Source: Kiritimatiellia bacterium (GTDB lineage: Bacteria > Verrucomicrobiota > Kiritimatiellia > UBA8416 > JABMPJ01). From it: a stretch of DNA of 36,744 nucleotides. Made by a program: the position numbers and the translations under genes. The notes under the pieces were generated by a model. That model searched no databases and was not told the origin of the DNA. It saw only the letters and a program-made list of their open reading frames with translations. This document shows positions 1 to 7,014 of the stretch, one piece after another (within the stretch, counting starts at the first letter, position 1; each line of letters begins with the position of its first letter). The stretch covers positions 1 through 36,744 of the forward strand of contig JADHWE010000019.1 in NCBI GenBank assembly GCA_016783675.1, in the 5' to 3' direction.

Positions 1-32
1 GTCCACCGCTGAAAACCAAGGAGGTGCCCATC

Positions 33-938
33 ATGAGAAGGGCCGCACAACGTTTCATCAACTACATCAAGTCGGAGCGGGGCATGAGCCCTGCCACCGT
101 CCACTCGTACCGAGAGGACTTGAGGAAGTTCATCGAATTCCTGGAGAATCACTGGGGCCGGTGTCTTCTGCCTGGAGACGTCACCCCAGAGATGATCCAA
201 GCGTTCCTCGACTTCCTGGCGAACACGGGATACCAGAAGAAGAATGGGCCAGCATCGCGCGCCAGACGGCTTGTCGCGATCCGGTCGTTCTTCCGGTACT
301 TACTGCGAAATGGACTGCTTGCACGGGATCCCGCTGCGGACATACGTGCGCCGAAGGTCACGCATGCCGAACCTTACTATCTGCAGGACGATGAGTGCCT
401 CGCTCTGCTGAAAGGCGCGGCGCATCACGCGGACCCGTTCATTGTCCTGCGTGACCAGGCGATGATCGCCACGTTTCTGGCGACGGGGGCAAGGGTGTCT
501 GAGCTGATCCATGCAGACACGAAGGATGTCGATGTCCACGCCAAGCGCATACGCCTGCACCGCAAAGGCGGCGACACTCAGACGCTTCCGCTCAGCGACG
601 ACGTGGTCTCGTACCTTCGGCCGTACCTGAAGGAACGACGTCACCGCGCCCACTGCCGTGCGGCCTTCATCTCAGTCAGGGGACAACGGCTGACACAACA
701 GGCGGTCGGGGCTGCCGTGCGCAGGTGCGCGGAAGCGGCAAGGCTACCGAAGACACGGATCACGCCTCACACGCTGCGACATTCATTTGCCTGCAGCCTG
801 CTCGCGCACGGTGAGAACCTGCAGACGATTCGGGTGTTGATGAACCATAAGAGCTTGTCCACCACCGCCAGATACCTGCATACTCAGGACGAACAACTGA
901 TCAGCGCCGTAAACGGGATCGCGCTGAAGGTCGGCTGA
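33..938 (+). CDS. Tyrosine recombinase (XerC/D-like integrase)
   Basis: Site-specific recombinase that cuts and rejoins DNA through a tyrosine. The N-terminal SAM-like core-binding domain covers about residues 5-95 and the catalytic domain 110-301. The active-site set is complete: R154 (TGARVSEL), K178 (RKGG), H246 and R249 (HTLRH), H272 (NHKS) and Y281 (YLHT). The length of 301 aa is normal for Xer-type enzymes. ATG 33 is preferred over GTG 24 because AAGGAGG at 18-24 sits 8 nt before it and overlaps the GTG. The gene lies directly before a 153-bp repeat ending in a tRNA-Thr 3' half, the usual place for an island integrase, so I infer it serves the island at this tRNA. A TGA at 10-12 may end an upstream gene. 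A housekeeping XerC/D role is less likely here. Confidence 0.93.
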   Translation: MRRAAQRFINYIKSERGMSPATVHSYREDLRKFIEFLENHWGRCLLPGDVTPEMIQAFLDFLANTGYQKKNGPASRARRLVAIRSFFRYLLRNGLLARDPAADIRAPKVTHAEPYYLQDDECLALLKGAAHHADPFIVLRDQAMIATFLATGARVSELIHADTKDVDVHAKRIRLHRKGGDTQTLPLSDDVVSYLRPYLKERRHRAHCRAAFISVRGQRLTQQAVGAAVRRCAEAARLPKTRITPHTLRHSFACSLLAHGENLQTIRVLMNHKSLSTTARYLHTQDEQLISAVNGIALKVG

Positions 939-963
939 GAGCGGCTCATTCTGAATGAGTAGA

Positions 964-994
964 GGTGGCAAAAGTGTCCACCACTTTTGCCACC
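964..994. repeat. 13-bp inverted repeat beside the integrase
   Basis: GGTGGCAAAAGTG at 964-976 is repeated exactly in inverted orientation at 982-994, with a 5-nt loop. It lies 26 bp after the integrase stop. No T run follows, so it is more likely a protein-binding site (integrase arm site or directionality factor) than a terminator. Its right arm is part of the 23-bp motif found three times in the island. Confidence 0.7.
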
Positions 995-1124
995 ACTCGG
1001 ACAGTAACTTGCCGTTTCCGCTTGCTCGGAGAGGCCAAAAAACTCAATAAATAAGGGGTTTTTGCGTGTCCGGGGCTCACTCGTAATGAGCAGGTCGTCA
1101 GTTCGATCCTGACCGTTGGCTCCA
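972..1124 (+). repeat. 153-bp direct repeat, copy 1 (element right end)
   Basis: This segment matches 12857-13009 without gaps, with about ten mismatches confined to the middle (1030-1074). It contains the CCACCACT motif, an A/T-rich stretch ending GGGGTTTTT, and the 3' half of a tRNA-Thr gene. Because the repeat extends well beyond the tRNA part, both copies look like the right end of related integrative elements rather than simple tRNA copies. Confidence 0.9.
1075..1124 (+). pseudogene. tRNA-Thr(CGT) 3' fragment, attachment site
   Basis: The sequence folds as the 3' half of a tRNA: anticodon stem GCTCA/TGAGC, seven-base loop CTCGTAA with anticodon CGT at 1082-1084, variable loop AGGTC, T stem GTCAG/CTGAC with loop TTCGATC, acceptor strand CGTTGGC, discriminator T and an encoded CCA at 1122-1124. 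The expected 5' acceptor strand (GCCAACG) and D arm are absent upstream, so this is not a working gene. A tRNA 3' half repeated at both ends of foreign DNA is the classical attachment site of tyrosine integrases. Confidence 0.9.
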
Positions 1125-1230
1125 GCCTTCGCAACGAGCGCAGCGAGTTGTGAAGGCTGTCACGCCGTAGTCATTCCGAGCCTGCGAGGAATGCGTAGGC
1201 GGACGTGTGTGTATGCGCTCGTCGACTACG
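1124..1230 (+). other. Structured DNA between att site and GIY-YIG gene
   Basis: Two stem-loops follow the attachment site. The first pairs 1124-1135 with 1147-1158 (11 of 12 bp, 11-nt loop). The second pairs GCCGTAGTC at 1163-1171 with GACTACGGC at 1222-1230 and holds a smaller ATTCC/GGAAT stem. They fill the space between the tRNA 3' end and the GIY-YIG start. No T run is seen, so I do not call a terminator. Confidence 0.55.
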
Positions 1231-1267
1231 GCTTGGCATGCCCGCTCAGACTGAGTAGAGTTCCGCG

Positions 1268-1327
1268 ATGTCTGAATTCCACTATGTCTACGTTCTCGTA
1301 AGCCGCGAACACCCTGAGCGCCACTAC
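1268..1327 (+). pseudogene. GIY-YIG nuclease, 5' piece (20 codons)
   Basis: The 20 codons read MSEFHYVYVLVSREHPERHY, the start of a small YhbQ/UvrC-N-like GIY-YIG protein, with VYVL as the GIY strand. The frame is cut at 1327 by a transposon whose first bases give a stop seven codons later. The remainder resumes at 4670 in the same frame, so removing 1328-4669 (the element plus one target copy) restores an 82-codon gene with the YIG-equivalent HYTG at the join. The gene sits 140 bp after a tRNA 3' end. Confidence 0.85.
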
Positions 1328-1494
1328 TGTAGGGCGTCGGCTGTATAGCTGAAGCGGGACACCCTTCCCTTCGAATTGCCTGCGGTCATCTTCCTGAGTG
1401 GACCGCACCTTGCGCGCCACTGCCGCCCCCTCGGATCTGCACGGTTGTTGCGGAGCCGTGTTACGGGTGACAGCCAAAGCGGTAGATCCCCCCC

Positions 1495-1542
1495 CGCGGC
1501 CCGCAGGGCCGCGTCCTCTGCAGCCCCGTTTCCGGGGCTGCA
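1495..1542. other. Two consecutive perfect hairpins in transposon left end
   Basis: CGCGGCCC at 1495-1502 pairs with GGGCCGCG at 1506-1513 (8 bp, 3-nt loop). TGCAGCCCCG at 1519-1528 pairs with CGGGGCTGCA at 1533-1542 (10 bp, TTTC tetraloop). They lie between the terminal repeat and the first gene. No T run follows. They may shield the transposon genes from outside transcription, as known for some IS elements, but this is inference. Confidence 0.6.
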
Positions 1543-1659
1543 AAGTCGGCGGTTGCAAGGCATAGTAGCCACTGCAAATGCAACAACTATGCGAGGTCAA
1601 GATAGAGACCTACCTCGCTGCTGACAACCCTTTTGATGTGATGAGTCAACGGGCCGGGT

Positions 1660-2118
1660 GTGTGTGAGCGATGCGGGCATGAAGGCTGTTTTCACCGGCA
1701 CGGGACGTATCCGCGTTACATGTGGAAGTGGCTGGTGAAGGTGGCGCGTTTCGTGTGTTCGCGGTGCCGATTAACGGTAAGCCTGTTGCCGCAGTTTGTA
1801 TTGCCTTACCGGCATCGACTGGTCGATGCGGTGGACCGGTACTTCCGTGCCGGGCATGAGGCACGCGTTGAGATGAGCGACGGCGATCTGTTGCGGCGAT
1901 ACTGGCGGCAGTGGGTGAGCCATGTCGGATCACTGCAGCGTGATACGGCCTGGCCGGCGGAACGGCCCCTGGCTCGTGAGCCGATCGGCTACTGGGAACA
2001 GATGGCCAAGGCCGCCGGGAACATGCAAGCGGTACAGAAGAAGCTAACGGGCCGTTTCGGCGTCTCGTTGCTGCGTCGCTACGCCTGCCACAGGAAGCCT
2101 GAGCGGGTTATTTGCTGA
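1660..2118 (+). CDS. DUF6431-like zinc-ribbon protein of the transposon
   Basis: The N-terminus has CxxC at residues 2-5 (CERC) and a second CxxC at 34-37 (CSRC) with histidines between, which suggests a zinc ribbon. The pattern Y-x-R...W...V.R..C..C..T.S.LP.F matches what I know as DUF6431, a family usually found beside transposases. The protein has 152 aa. It starts at GTG 1660 because TGA at 1642-1644 closes the frame upstream and no ATG is available; the ribosome site is weak. It is followed by the transposase on the same strand. It probably helps bind DNA or regulate transposition; its true role is unknown to me. Confidence 0.75.
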   Translation: MCERCGHEGCFHRHGTYPRYMWKWLVKVARFVCSRCRLTVSLLPQFVLPYRHRLVDAVDRYFRAGHEARVEMSDGDLLRRYWRQWVSHVGSLQRDTAWPAERPLAREPIGYWEQMAKAAGNMQAVQKKLTGRFGVSLLRRYACHRKPERVIC

Positions 2119-2202
2119 GGCTGACGGCGGTATCGGGACCGATGAACGTCCCACACACCCTGGCTATGGTTTTTGCGATTATGGCGTGTTTTGATGCGCG
2201 TC

Positions 2203-3486
2203 ATGACAGACAAAGTACCTCAAAACGGGTTGGGCGTGTCGGAGGCCGATCAAAAACGGGCCTTGGCACGGTATGCGGCGGTATGTTGGGTCAGCGAACG
2301 GGCGTCGAAAGACGACCCGTCCGGCTGGACTCTGCAAACCGCCACCGCGGAAGCGTCTCGGAAACTCTGGGACGGCTTTCAGTTTAGCGCCGGATCAATC
2401 GAACGCTACTACTACGCGTATCGTAAGGGCGATTTCAATGCCCTGATGCCGGTTAGGCGGGGCGACAAGGGTCAGTGTCGGGCTCTGAGCCCCGAGAACC
2501 AGGAGAAGCTCCTCTCCGTGCGCCTGGCGCATCCGGGCATGGATGCCACCGTATTGGTGGATCACCTGGTTCAGACCGGCGAACTGGAGGGCGGGACATT
2601 CAGCATGTCGAGCGTCTATCGTCTCTTCGCCGCCCACGGGGTGGATCGTTCCAGCCTGAAGGCCGGCAGCTTCCAGCCTGATGACGGGCCGCAGAAAGCC
2701 TTCGAGACGCCGATGCCCAATATGCTGTGGATGGCCGACATGATGTACGGGCCTACGATCGTGACCGAGGATGGCAAGGCGATGCATACACGGCTGTTTG
2801 CATTGATCGACGATCACTCCCGGTTGTGTCCGTACGGAGCCTACTTCGCCAGTGAGGGCAGCGACTGCTTCATGGCGGTGCTCTATGAGGCGATCCGCAC
2901 ACGAGGGGTGCCTGACAAGCTCTACACCGATAACGGCAAAGTCTTCCTCTGCCGCCACCTGCGTATCGTCTGCGCCAACCTGGGTATAAAGCTGTCACGG
3001 GCGCGGCCCTACGCGGCCTGGAGTAAAGGAAAGATCGAGCGATTCTTTCGCCGAGTTCAAGGGCAATTTCAGGCCACGCTGGTTTTCGATCCGGTGCATA
3101 GTCTCGGTGAACTCAATGGACGGTTCGCCACATGGCTGGAAGGGCGCTATCACCAGGAAGAACACCGCTCTACGGGCGAACCGCCGGCCTGTCGGTTTAT
3201 GGCCAACTCAGCGGCGATCAAGCCTGCGCCGCCGGACGCGGATCTGCGCCGCCTGTTCCTCTTCAAGGATACACGGCGGGTGCGCAAGGACGCCACCGTC
3301 TCCGTTGACGGGCGCTACTTCGAGCTGACACCAGCCCTGCGCGGCCAGCAGGTGGAGGTCCGCTATGATCCACGTCTGCTCGATGAAGTGGAGATCTGGC
3401 ATCAGGACCGTTTCGTGCAGATCGCCAACCGGCTGGACCGCCACGCCAACGCCAAACACTTCAAGCCCAGGGACAACCATGAATAG
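2203..3486 (+). CDS. DDE transposase (rve core, Mu-type C-terminus)
   Basis: Catalyses strand transfer of the surrounding transposon. From ATG 2203 the protein has 427 aa. A helix-turn-helix-like N-terminal region is followed by the rve/RNase H fold with D179 (MADMMYG), D243 (YTDNGK) and E279 (KGKIERF), a DD(35)E spacing. The C-terminal part (DATVSVDGRYFEL...VEVRYDP) resembles the Mu transposase C-terminal barrel. An upstream extension to TTG 2173 is possible. Its stop overlaps the start of the ATPase gene by 8 nt, so the two are translated together. The pairing recalls TniA/TniB and TnsB/TnsC systems. Confidence 0.93.
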   Translation: MTDKVPQNGLGVSEADQKRALARYAAVCWVSERASKDDPSGWTLQTATAEASRKLWDGFQFSAGSIERYYYAYRKGDFNALMPVRRGDKGQCRALSPENQEKLLSVRLAHPGMDATVLVDHLVQTGELEGGTFSMSSVYRLFAAHGVDRSSLKAGSFQPDDGPQKAFETPMPNMLWMADMMYGPTIVTEDGKAMHTRLFALIDDHSRLCPYGAYFASEGSDCFMAVLYEAIRTRGVPDKLYTDNGKVFLCRHLRIVCANLGIKLSRARPYAAWSKGKIERFFRRVQGQFQATLVFDPVHSLGELNGRFATWLEGRYHQEEHRSTGEPPACRFMANSAAIKPAPPDADLRRLFLFKDTRRVRKDATVSVDGRYFELTPALRGQQVEVRYDPRLLDEVEIWHQDRFVQIANRLDRHANAKHFKPRDNHE

Positions 3487-4327
3487 AGAACCCATCGATA
3501 TCCTGCTCAAAGCCGCATGGGGTGCGGCCGAACCGCCCTTCTCCGAGACCACGCAGAGTCTGTTCGAGACGCCCGAACTGACGGGCCTGATCGATCAGCT
3601 CGATCATCTGCTGCACATGCACGCCAGCGGCGTGCTGTGCGGTTCAAACGGCACCGGCAAATCACTGCTGCTTGATGCGCTGATCGATCACCTTTCAGAA
3701 AAGGAGTTCATGACAGTGAAGCTCTCTCATGCATCGGTGACCGGGTCGGACCTGCTGCGCAGCCTGTGTCATGCCTACGGCATTGAGCCGGCGATGCGCC
3801 GCTCCGACAACGTGCATCGCCTGCTCAAGTTCTGGAATGGGCTCGGTGGCCTTCATCCTGTGGTCATCCTCGACGAGGCTCAGGAGCTGCAAAGCCGCGC
3901 CTTAGAGGAGGTCCGCCTGTTGTGTGCCGATCGGGCACGGTTGACAGGCAAGGAACGCAAAGCGGCCTTCAGCCTGTTGCTTTGCGGCGACCAGGATCTG
4001 TTGCCAACGTTGCAGATGGGGGTCCACAAGGCGCTGCGTTCGCGGCTGGGCTTCTGCCTGCGCACAACGTCCTTTTCCGAAGATCAGAGCGCACAGTACG
4101 TGATGTTCCGATGGAATCAGGTCGGAGCACGGTCGTGTCCGGTCGATGCCCAGGCCTTGACCTTGCTGCACCAGGCCGCCGACGGGGTGGCCCGGACGAT
4201 TAACCAGATCGGTGCCTTGGCCACGGCCTCGGCGGCGAGCGCCAAGCACGCCACCATTACCAGCGAGCATATCCAAGAGGCTTTACGACAGCTGCCATGG
4301 CTGGCCGCCGCACCACGACAAACGTAA
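3479..4327 (+). CDS. ExeA/TniB-like AAA+ ATPase of the transposon
   Basis: ATP-dependent partner of the DDE transposase, by analogy with TniB, MuB and TnsC acting in target choice. Walker A is GSNGTGKS at residues 55-62 and Walker B is VVILDEAQ at 128-135. The N-terminal FSET and the spacing to Walker A are typical of ExeA-family ATPases; IstB is a less good match. Length is 282 aa. The start ATG 3479 overlaps the transposase stop. It is followed by the non-coding right end of the element. Confidence 0.92.
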   Translation: MNREPIDILLKAAWGAAEPPFSETTQSLFETPELTGLIDQLDHLLHMHASGVLCGSNGTGKSLLLDALIDHLSEKEFMTVKLSHASVTGSDLLRSLCHAYGIEPAMRRSDNVHRLLKFWNGLGGLHPVVILDEAQELQSRALEEVRLLCADRARLTGKERKAAFSLLLCGDQDLLPTLQMGVHKALRSRLGFCLRTTSFSEDQSAQYVMFRWNQVGARSCPVDAQALTLLHQAADGVARTINQIGALATASAASAKHATITSEHIQEALRQLPWLAAAPRQT

Positions 4328-4662
4328 CATCTTGCGGGCCCCGGCAGGCCCCGTTCGGAGGATAGGGCAATGTGTTCTGGGGGGATCACAACCCGAGCGC
4401 CAACGGGGCTGTCACACCGTACTACGGTTCGGACAGCCCGTCCGACGGTTCACGCCGCCGGGCGGGACTTGCCGGGGTCCGCTTCTTCAACCTGCCGAAG
4501 CGTACGCCTCATCAACGTGATGAATCCGCAATCTCTGCGCGGCGGCCGACTCAACTCTCTGCTGAAAATCTCTCCCTACAGGCCTTCCCAGTACGAATAT
4601 CACCGCTTGATCATCCGCAACAAACGTGCACATCATCTCCGCAATCAAGCCGCGCGCCTACA
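4328..4662. other. Transposon right end, non-coding
   Basis: This 335-bp stretch after the ATPase stop holds three minus-strand copies of TTGCGGA (4525-4531, 4614-4620, 4638-4644), an extra TGTAGGG on the minus strand at 4574-4580, and the terminal TGTAGG-type end at 4662. No gene was recognised. The reading frame open from ATG 4520 runs out of the element into the GIY-YIG remnant. Confidence 0.7.
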
Positions 4663-4669
4663 CCACTAC

Positions 4670-4858
4670 ACCGGTTGCACGACCGATCTCGAACAGCGCA
4701 TCACAGACCATAACCGTGGCCACGTTCCCCACACCGCAAAGTTCGCACCATGGGACACAGAAGTCGTCATTCGGTTCCGAGACAAGACGAAAGCACGCGC
4801 CTTTGAGTCATACCTCAAGTCTGGCTCCGGCCGTGAATTCGCCCGCCGCCACTTCTGA
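4670..4858 (+). pseudogene. GIY-YIG nuclease, 3' piece (62 codons)
   Basis: Starts with TGCTTDLEQRITDHN and ends KSGSGREFARRHF, the usual C-terminus of short GIY-YIG proteins, with the conserved HN, the glutamate in FESYLKS and the downstream basic tail. Together with 1268-1327 it gives an uninterrupted 82-aa protein. As it stands, the frame is open upstream to ATG 4520 inside the transposon, so a fused protein with about 50 transposon-coded residues in front could be made. I regard that as an accident of insertion. Confidence 0.88.
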
Positions 4859-4879
4859 TCTGCCTCCGGTGTTGCACTA

Positions 4880-4902
4880 TGTCCACCACTTTTGCCACCA
4901 CT
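4880..4902 (+). repeat. 23-bp CCACCACT motif, middle copy
   Basis: Exact match to 975-997 and 12860-12882: TGT followed by CCACCACT, TTTG, CCACCACT. It lies 21 bp after the GIY-YIG stop. Unlike the other two copies it is not followed by the conserved CGGACAG stretch or by tRNA sequence. It could be a relic of another element end or a binding site shared by the elements. Confidence 0.85.
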
Positions 4903-5244
4903 GTTCCTGCGTTTTTCCGGATTGTGACAGCAGGGAACGTTTGGTTGCCGTCGGCAATACATGCTTGCGCATAGCGACGGCAGGGAACGAGAAGAACGCC
5001 TCCATTTTTCATCTCGAATAGGTCTTCCTCGACTCAACAGCGGTGGCCCATCCTTCCGCTGTTACCTCAAGAGAAGAACTACTCAAGCGCAAGCAAAACG
5101 TTGGCGGCCAAGCGGCGTAGCAACTGAACCGAATGTCAACAAGAGCTGTTTTTCAGTCAGTATCGTTGAGCCGCCAGTTACGTGGGGTCGGGTGATGGAG
5201 CAGGCGGCACTGCCGCGGCTCAACAGCTCTGGTATGGCTTCATT
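4903..5244. other. Intergenic, no gene recognised
   Basis: Contains a stem-loop (TTGCCGTCG at about 4944 pairing with CGACGGCA near 4975) and a direct repeat of GCAGGGAACG at about 4931 and 4981. Open frames here have no recognisable protein signature. The right end is the 3' side of the minus-strand AbiEii gene. Confidence 0.5.
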
Positions 5245-6267
5245 CTACGTCGCGTTGATCGTGTCTTCCGCTCCGCGCAGGGTAGCCAGGATGCTGACGA
5301 AGTCAGGGGGTGGAGACAGGAACATGGGTTCCATGGCGGCATAGTCACGGCGTAACTCGGCGATGCGGCTGTCGGGCGGTACCAAGCGCAGCGAGCCGGG
5401 AAGGGCTGTGTTGTAGTGGGCCCAGCGTGAAGCGAAGAACCGGCTCTTGTGAATTCGAACGCGCTCCAGCAAGTCGACTCGGTCGGCAGCAGCTTGGCCG
5501 GCCGGGTGCTTCCAGAGGGATGCAAAGTCGGCGTAGTGCCGGGCGAACCGGTCGCGAAGCGGCTGGTCGGTCGGCCGGTGGTATTCGGCGTGCAGGATCG
5601 TGGCCTTCTCCCAGAACGTGCGCTCGATCTCCAGGGAGACCACCTCGGCATGGAAGTCGTCAAACGCGTTGGGCGCCAGCTCGGCGACAGAGGGCGTGAT
5701 CAAGTGCGTGCCGGTGGGGCGCTGGTCCGTCAGTGAGCCGAACTCCATCTTGACGAGGGGCGGAATGTAAGCGCCGGGCGCAACCGCCCGGGGGTACGGA
5801 AACAGGATTACCGGGGAGTGGGACACGGCGTCGAGATCGAAGCTCAACCAACGATCCGTTTTGGTGTGGGCGCCCAGGGCAGCAGCGACGACTGTTTCCA
5901 GCTCGGGCATGAACTGCGTCTCGACCGCAACGGCGCAATCCGCCTGGAGTTGCTTGTTGCGCTTCTGGCGCTGGGAATTGGAGGGAGCGTCGTCCAGGTC
6001 GCTTTCCTGCCAGCCGAGCGAGGCGGGCGTGAGGCCCAAGTCGATGTCCTCGGAAAAGCGATCGATGGCGCCGAAGACCTTGGAAAGCGATGTGCCGCCC
6101 TTGAAGACACACTCCGCACCGAGCTTGGGCGCAGCGAAGATATGGCCAAGCAACCAGCAAACCCAGAAGTCCTTCTCGACAATGAACTCCGGGACGCCGG
6201 TGCGGTTGGCGTAGTTCCGCCAGTAGAGCGCGCGTTCTTCAGCAGGGAGCAGGGCAAAGGACTTCAC
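5245..6267 (-). CDS. AbiEii/AbiGii-family nucleotidyltransferase toxin
   Basis: Toxin of a type IV toxin-antitoxin pair. AbiEii enzymes are nucleotidyltransferases of the DNA polymerase beta fold; studied members modify tRNA and stop growth, aiding phage defence. The nucleotidyltransferase core is clear: GGTSLSK at residues 57-63 and SEDIDL at 72-77. The length is 340 aa from GTG 6267, chosen because it overlaps the antitoxin stop as GTGA and has GAGG about 8 nt upstream; the open frame upstream lies inside the antitoxin gene. It is translationally coupled to the DUF6088 antitoxin. All key residues seem present, so it is probably functional. Confidence 0.92.
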   Translation of the reverse strand: MKSFALLPAEERALYWRNYANRTGVPEFIVEKDFWVCWLLGHIFAAPKLGAECVFKGGTSLSKVFGAIDRFSEDIDLGLTPASLGWQESDLDDAPSNSQRQKRNKQLQADCAVAVETQFMPELETVVAAALGAHTKTDRWLSFDLDAVSHSPVILFPYPRAVAPGAYIPPLVKMEFGSLTDQRPTGTHLITPSVAELAPNAFDDFHAEVVSLEIERTFWEKATILHAEYHRPTDQPLRDRFARHYADFASLWKHPAGQAAADRVDLLERVRIHKSRFFASRWAHYNTALPGSLRLVPPDSRIAELRRDYAAMEPMFLSPPPDFVSILATLRGAEDTINAT

Positions 6268-6893
6268 GGGGTGTCCTCTTCTCCGGCGATAGCCTTGAAG
6301 TAGGGGTGCATCCATGCCGGGGCAAGGGCGAGATCCTCAAGCAGTCGGTACCGATCCTCGGCAGAGAGCAGTTCCCGAAGGTGGGCGACTCTCTCCGGGG
6401 TGACGTTTGCTTTGCCGATGAAGCGCAGTGCCGCGATCACGAGACCGGTCGTGCGCCCCGCGGCCGCCATCATACGCGGCATGGCTCGCCGCAGTTCAAT
6501 GGTCTGGTTCCCATACCGGATCTTACGGGGCCTGCCGTCGGTCAGAAAGACGATACGTGCGGGAACCTGTTCGGAAAGCCGTAAGAGGTTCGCCGCGTAG
6601 CCACCGAAAGGCTGAAGCTTCACGCTATCGCGGTCGGCCAGTGCCTTCGCCACGGCTTCGACCGGCGGGAGGATCTCCCCGAGAACAGGATGCGTCCTGG
6701 GCTGGTAGTAGAGGCCCCGGGCCAACCGCCGCAGGCAACCGGATGCCACCAGTCGGGACAGTGCCTTGTCGACCGCGGCCCGTGACGCGATGTCAAGAAA
6801 CTGACCGGCATGGAATACCGTGTCGGGGCGGGCCTCTTCAACCCGCCTGCGAATCCGGTCCGCCGCGCTGTTGTGTGTCTTTGGTCTAGCCAT
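6264..6893 (-). CDS. DUF6088 antitoxin of type IV TA pair
   Basis: Partner of the AbiEii toxin that follows with a 4-nt overlap. Residues 15-65 form a winged helix-turn-helix (FHAGQFL...VDKALSRLVASGCLRRLARGLYY), typical of DUF6088/AbiEi-type proteins that bind their own promoter. From ATG 6893 it has 209 aa. ATG 6926 would add 11 residues but would place the whole palindromic operator inside the gene; neither start has a Shine-Dalgarno sequence, so a leaderless transcript is possible. I infer autorepression through the palindrome at 6892-6929. Confidence 0.88.
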   Translation of the reverse strand: MARPKTHNSAADRIRRRVEEARPDTVFHAGQFLDIASRAAVDKALSRLVASGCLRRLARGLYYQPRTHPVLGEILPPVEAVAKALADRDSVKLQPFGGYAANLLRLSEQVPARIVFLTDGRPRKIRYGNQTIELRRAMPRMMAAAGRTTGLVIAALRFIGKANVTPERVAHLRELLSAEDRYRLLEDLALAPAWMHPYFKAIAGEEDTP

Positions 6894-6929
6894 TACGTCA
6901 GATAAAGTGCCTACTTTTTCTGACATAAT
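6892..6929 (-). promoter_or_regulatory. Palindromic operator of the DUF6088-AbiEii operon
   Basis: A 17-bp arm at 6892-6908 and its inverted copy at 6913-6929 match at 15 of 17 positions around a 4-bp spacer. The palindrome overlaps the proposed ATG 6893. AbiEi-type antitoxins are known to repress through inverted repeats upstream of their operons, so this is the obvious binding site. A clear -10/-35 pair was not identified. Confidence 0.75.
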
Positions 6930-6938
6930 CAAGAGGAA

Positions 6939-7014
6939 GATTGAGGGATCTCAACCTTCCCCAGCTGGTGCCCGCTCGTGCAGCCGGACGGTTGGGGTCG
7001 ATCCTCAATTTACG
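6939..7014. repeat. RAYT element 3' end repeats
   Basis: On the minus strand the sequence running from the RAYT stop (CGTAAATTGAGGATCGACCCC) has a related inverted copy about 35-50 bp further on (GATTGAGGGATC at 6942-6953 on plus). CGTAAA...CGACCCCAA here (6992-7014, minus) also matches the sequence on the other side of the RAYT gene (8110-8140, plus). I read these as the element's recognition ends. Confidence 0.55.

Larger units (their letters stand above)
1328..4662 (+). mobile_element. 3,335-bp DDE/ExeA-type transposon
   Basis: The element begins TGTAGGGCGTCGGCT and ends with the reverse complement of TGTAGGCGCGCGGCT (11 of 15 matches), giving TGT...ACA termini. It is flanked by an exact 7-bp target duplication, CCACTAC, at 1321-1327 and 4663-4669. 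It carries three plus-strand genes: a DUF6431-like protein, a DDE transposase and an ExeA-like ATPase. The motif TTGCGGA recurs near the ends (1448-1454 on plus; 4525-4531, 4614-4620 and 4638-4644 on minus), as in Mu/Tn7-type elements with several subterminal transposase sites. It interrupts a GIY-YIG gene. All genes look intact, so it may be active. Confidence 0.92.

Noticed and set aside
1075-1124. Functional tRNA-Thr gene
   Set aside because: Anticodon arm, T arm and CCA are present, but the 5' acceptor strand and D arm are missing here and at 12960-13009.
946-1134. Minus-strand ORF with the string VRIELTTCSLRVS
   Set aside because: It is the antisense reading of the tRNA-Thr 3' half and the flanking repeat; the same string appears at 12768-13010 for the same reason. 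Not a gene.
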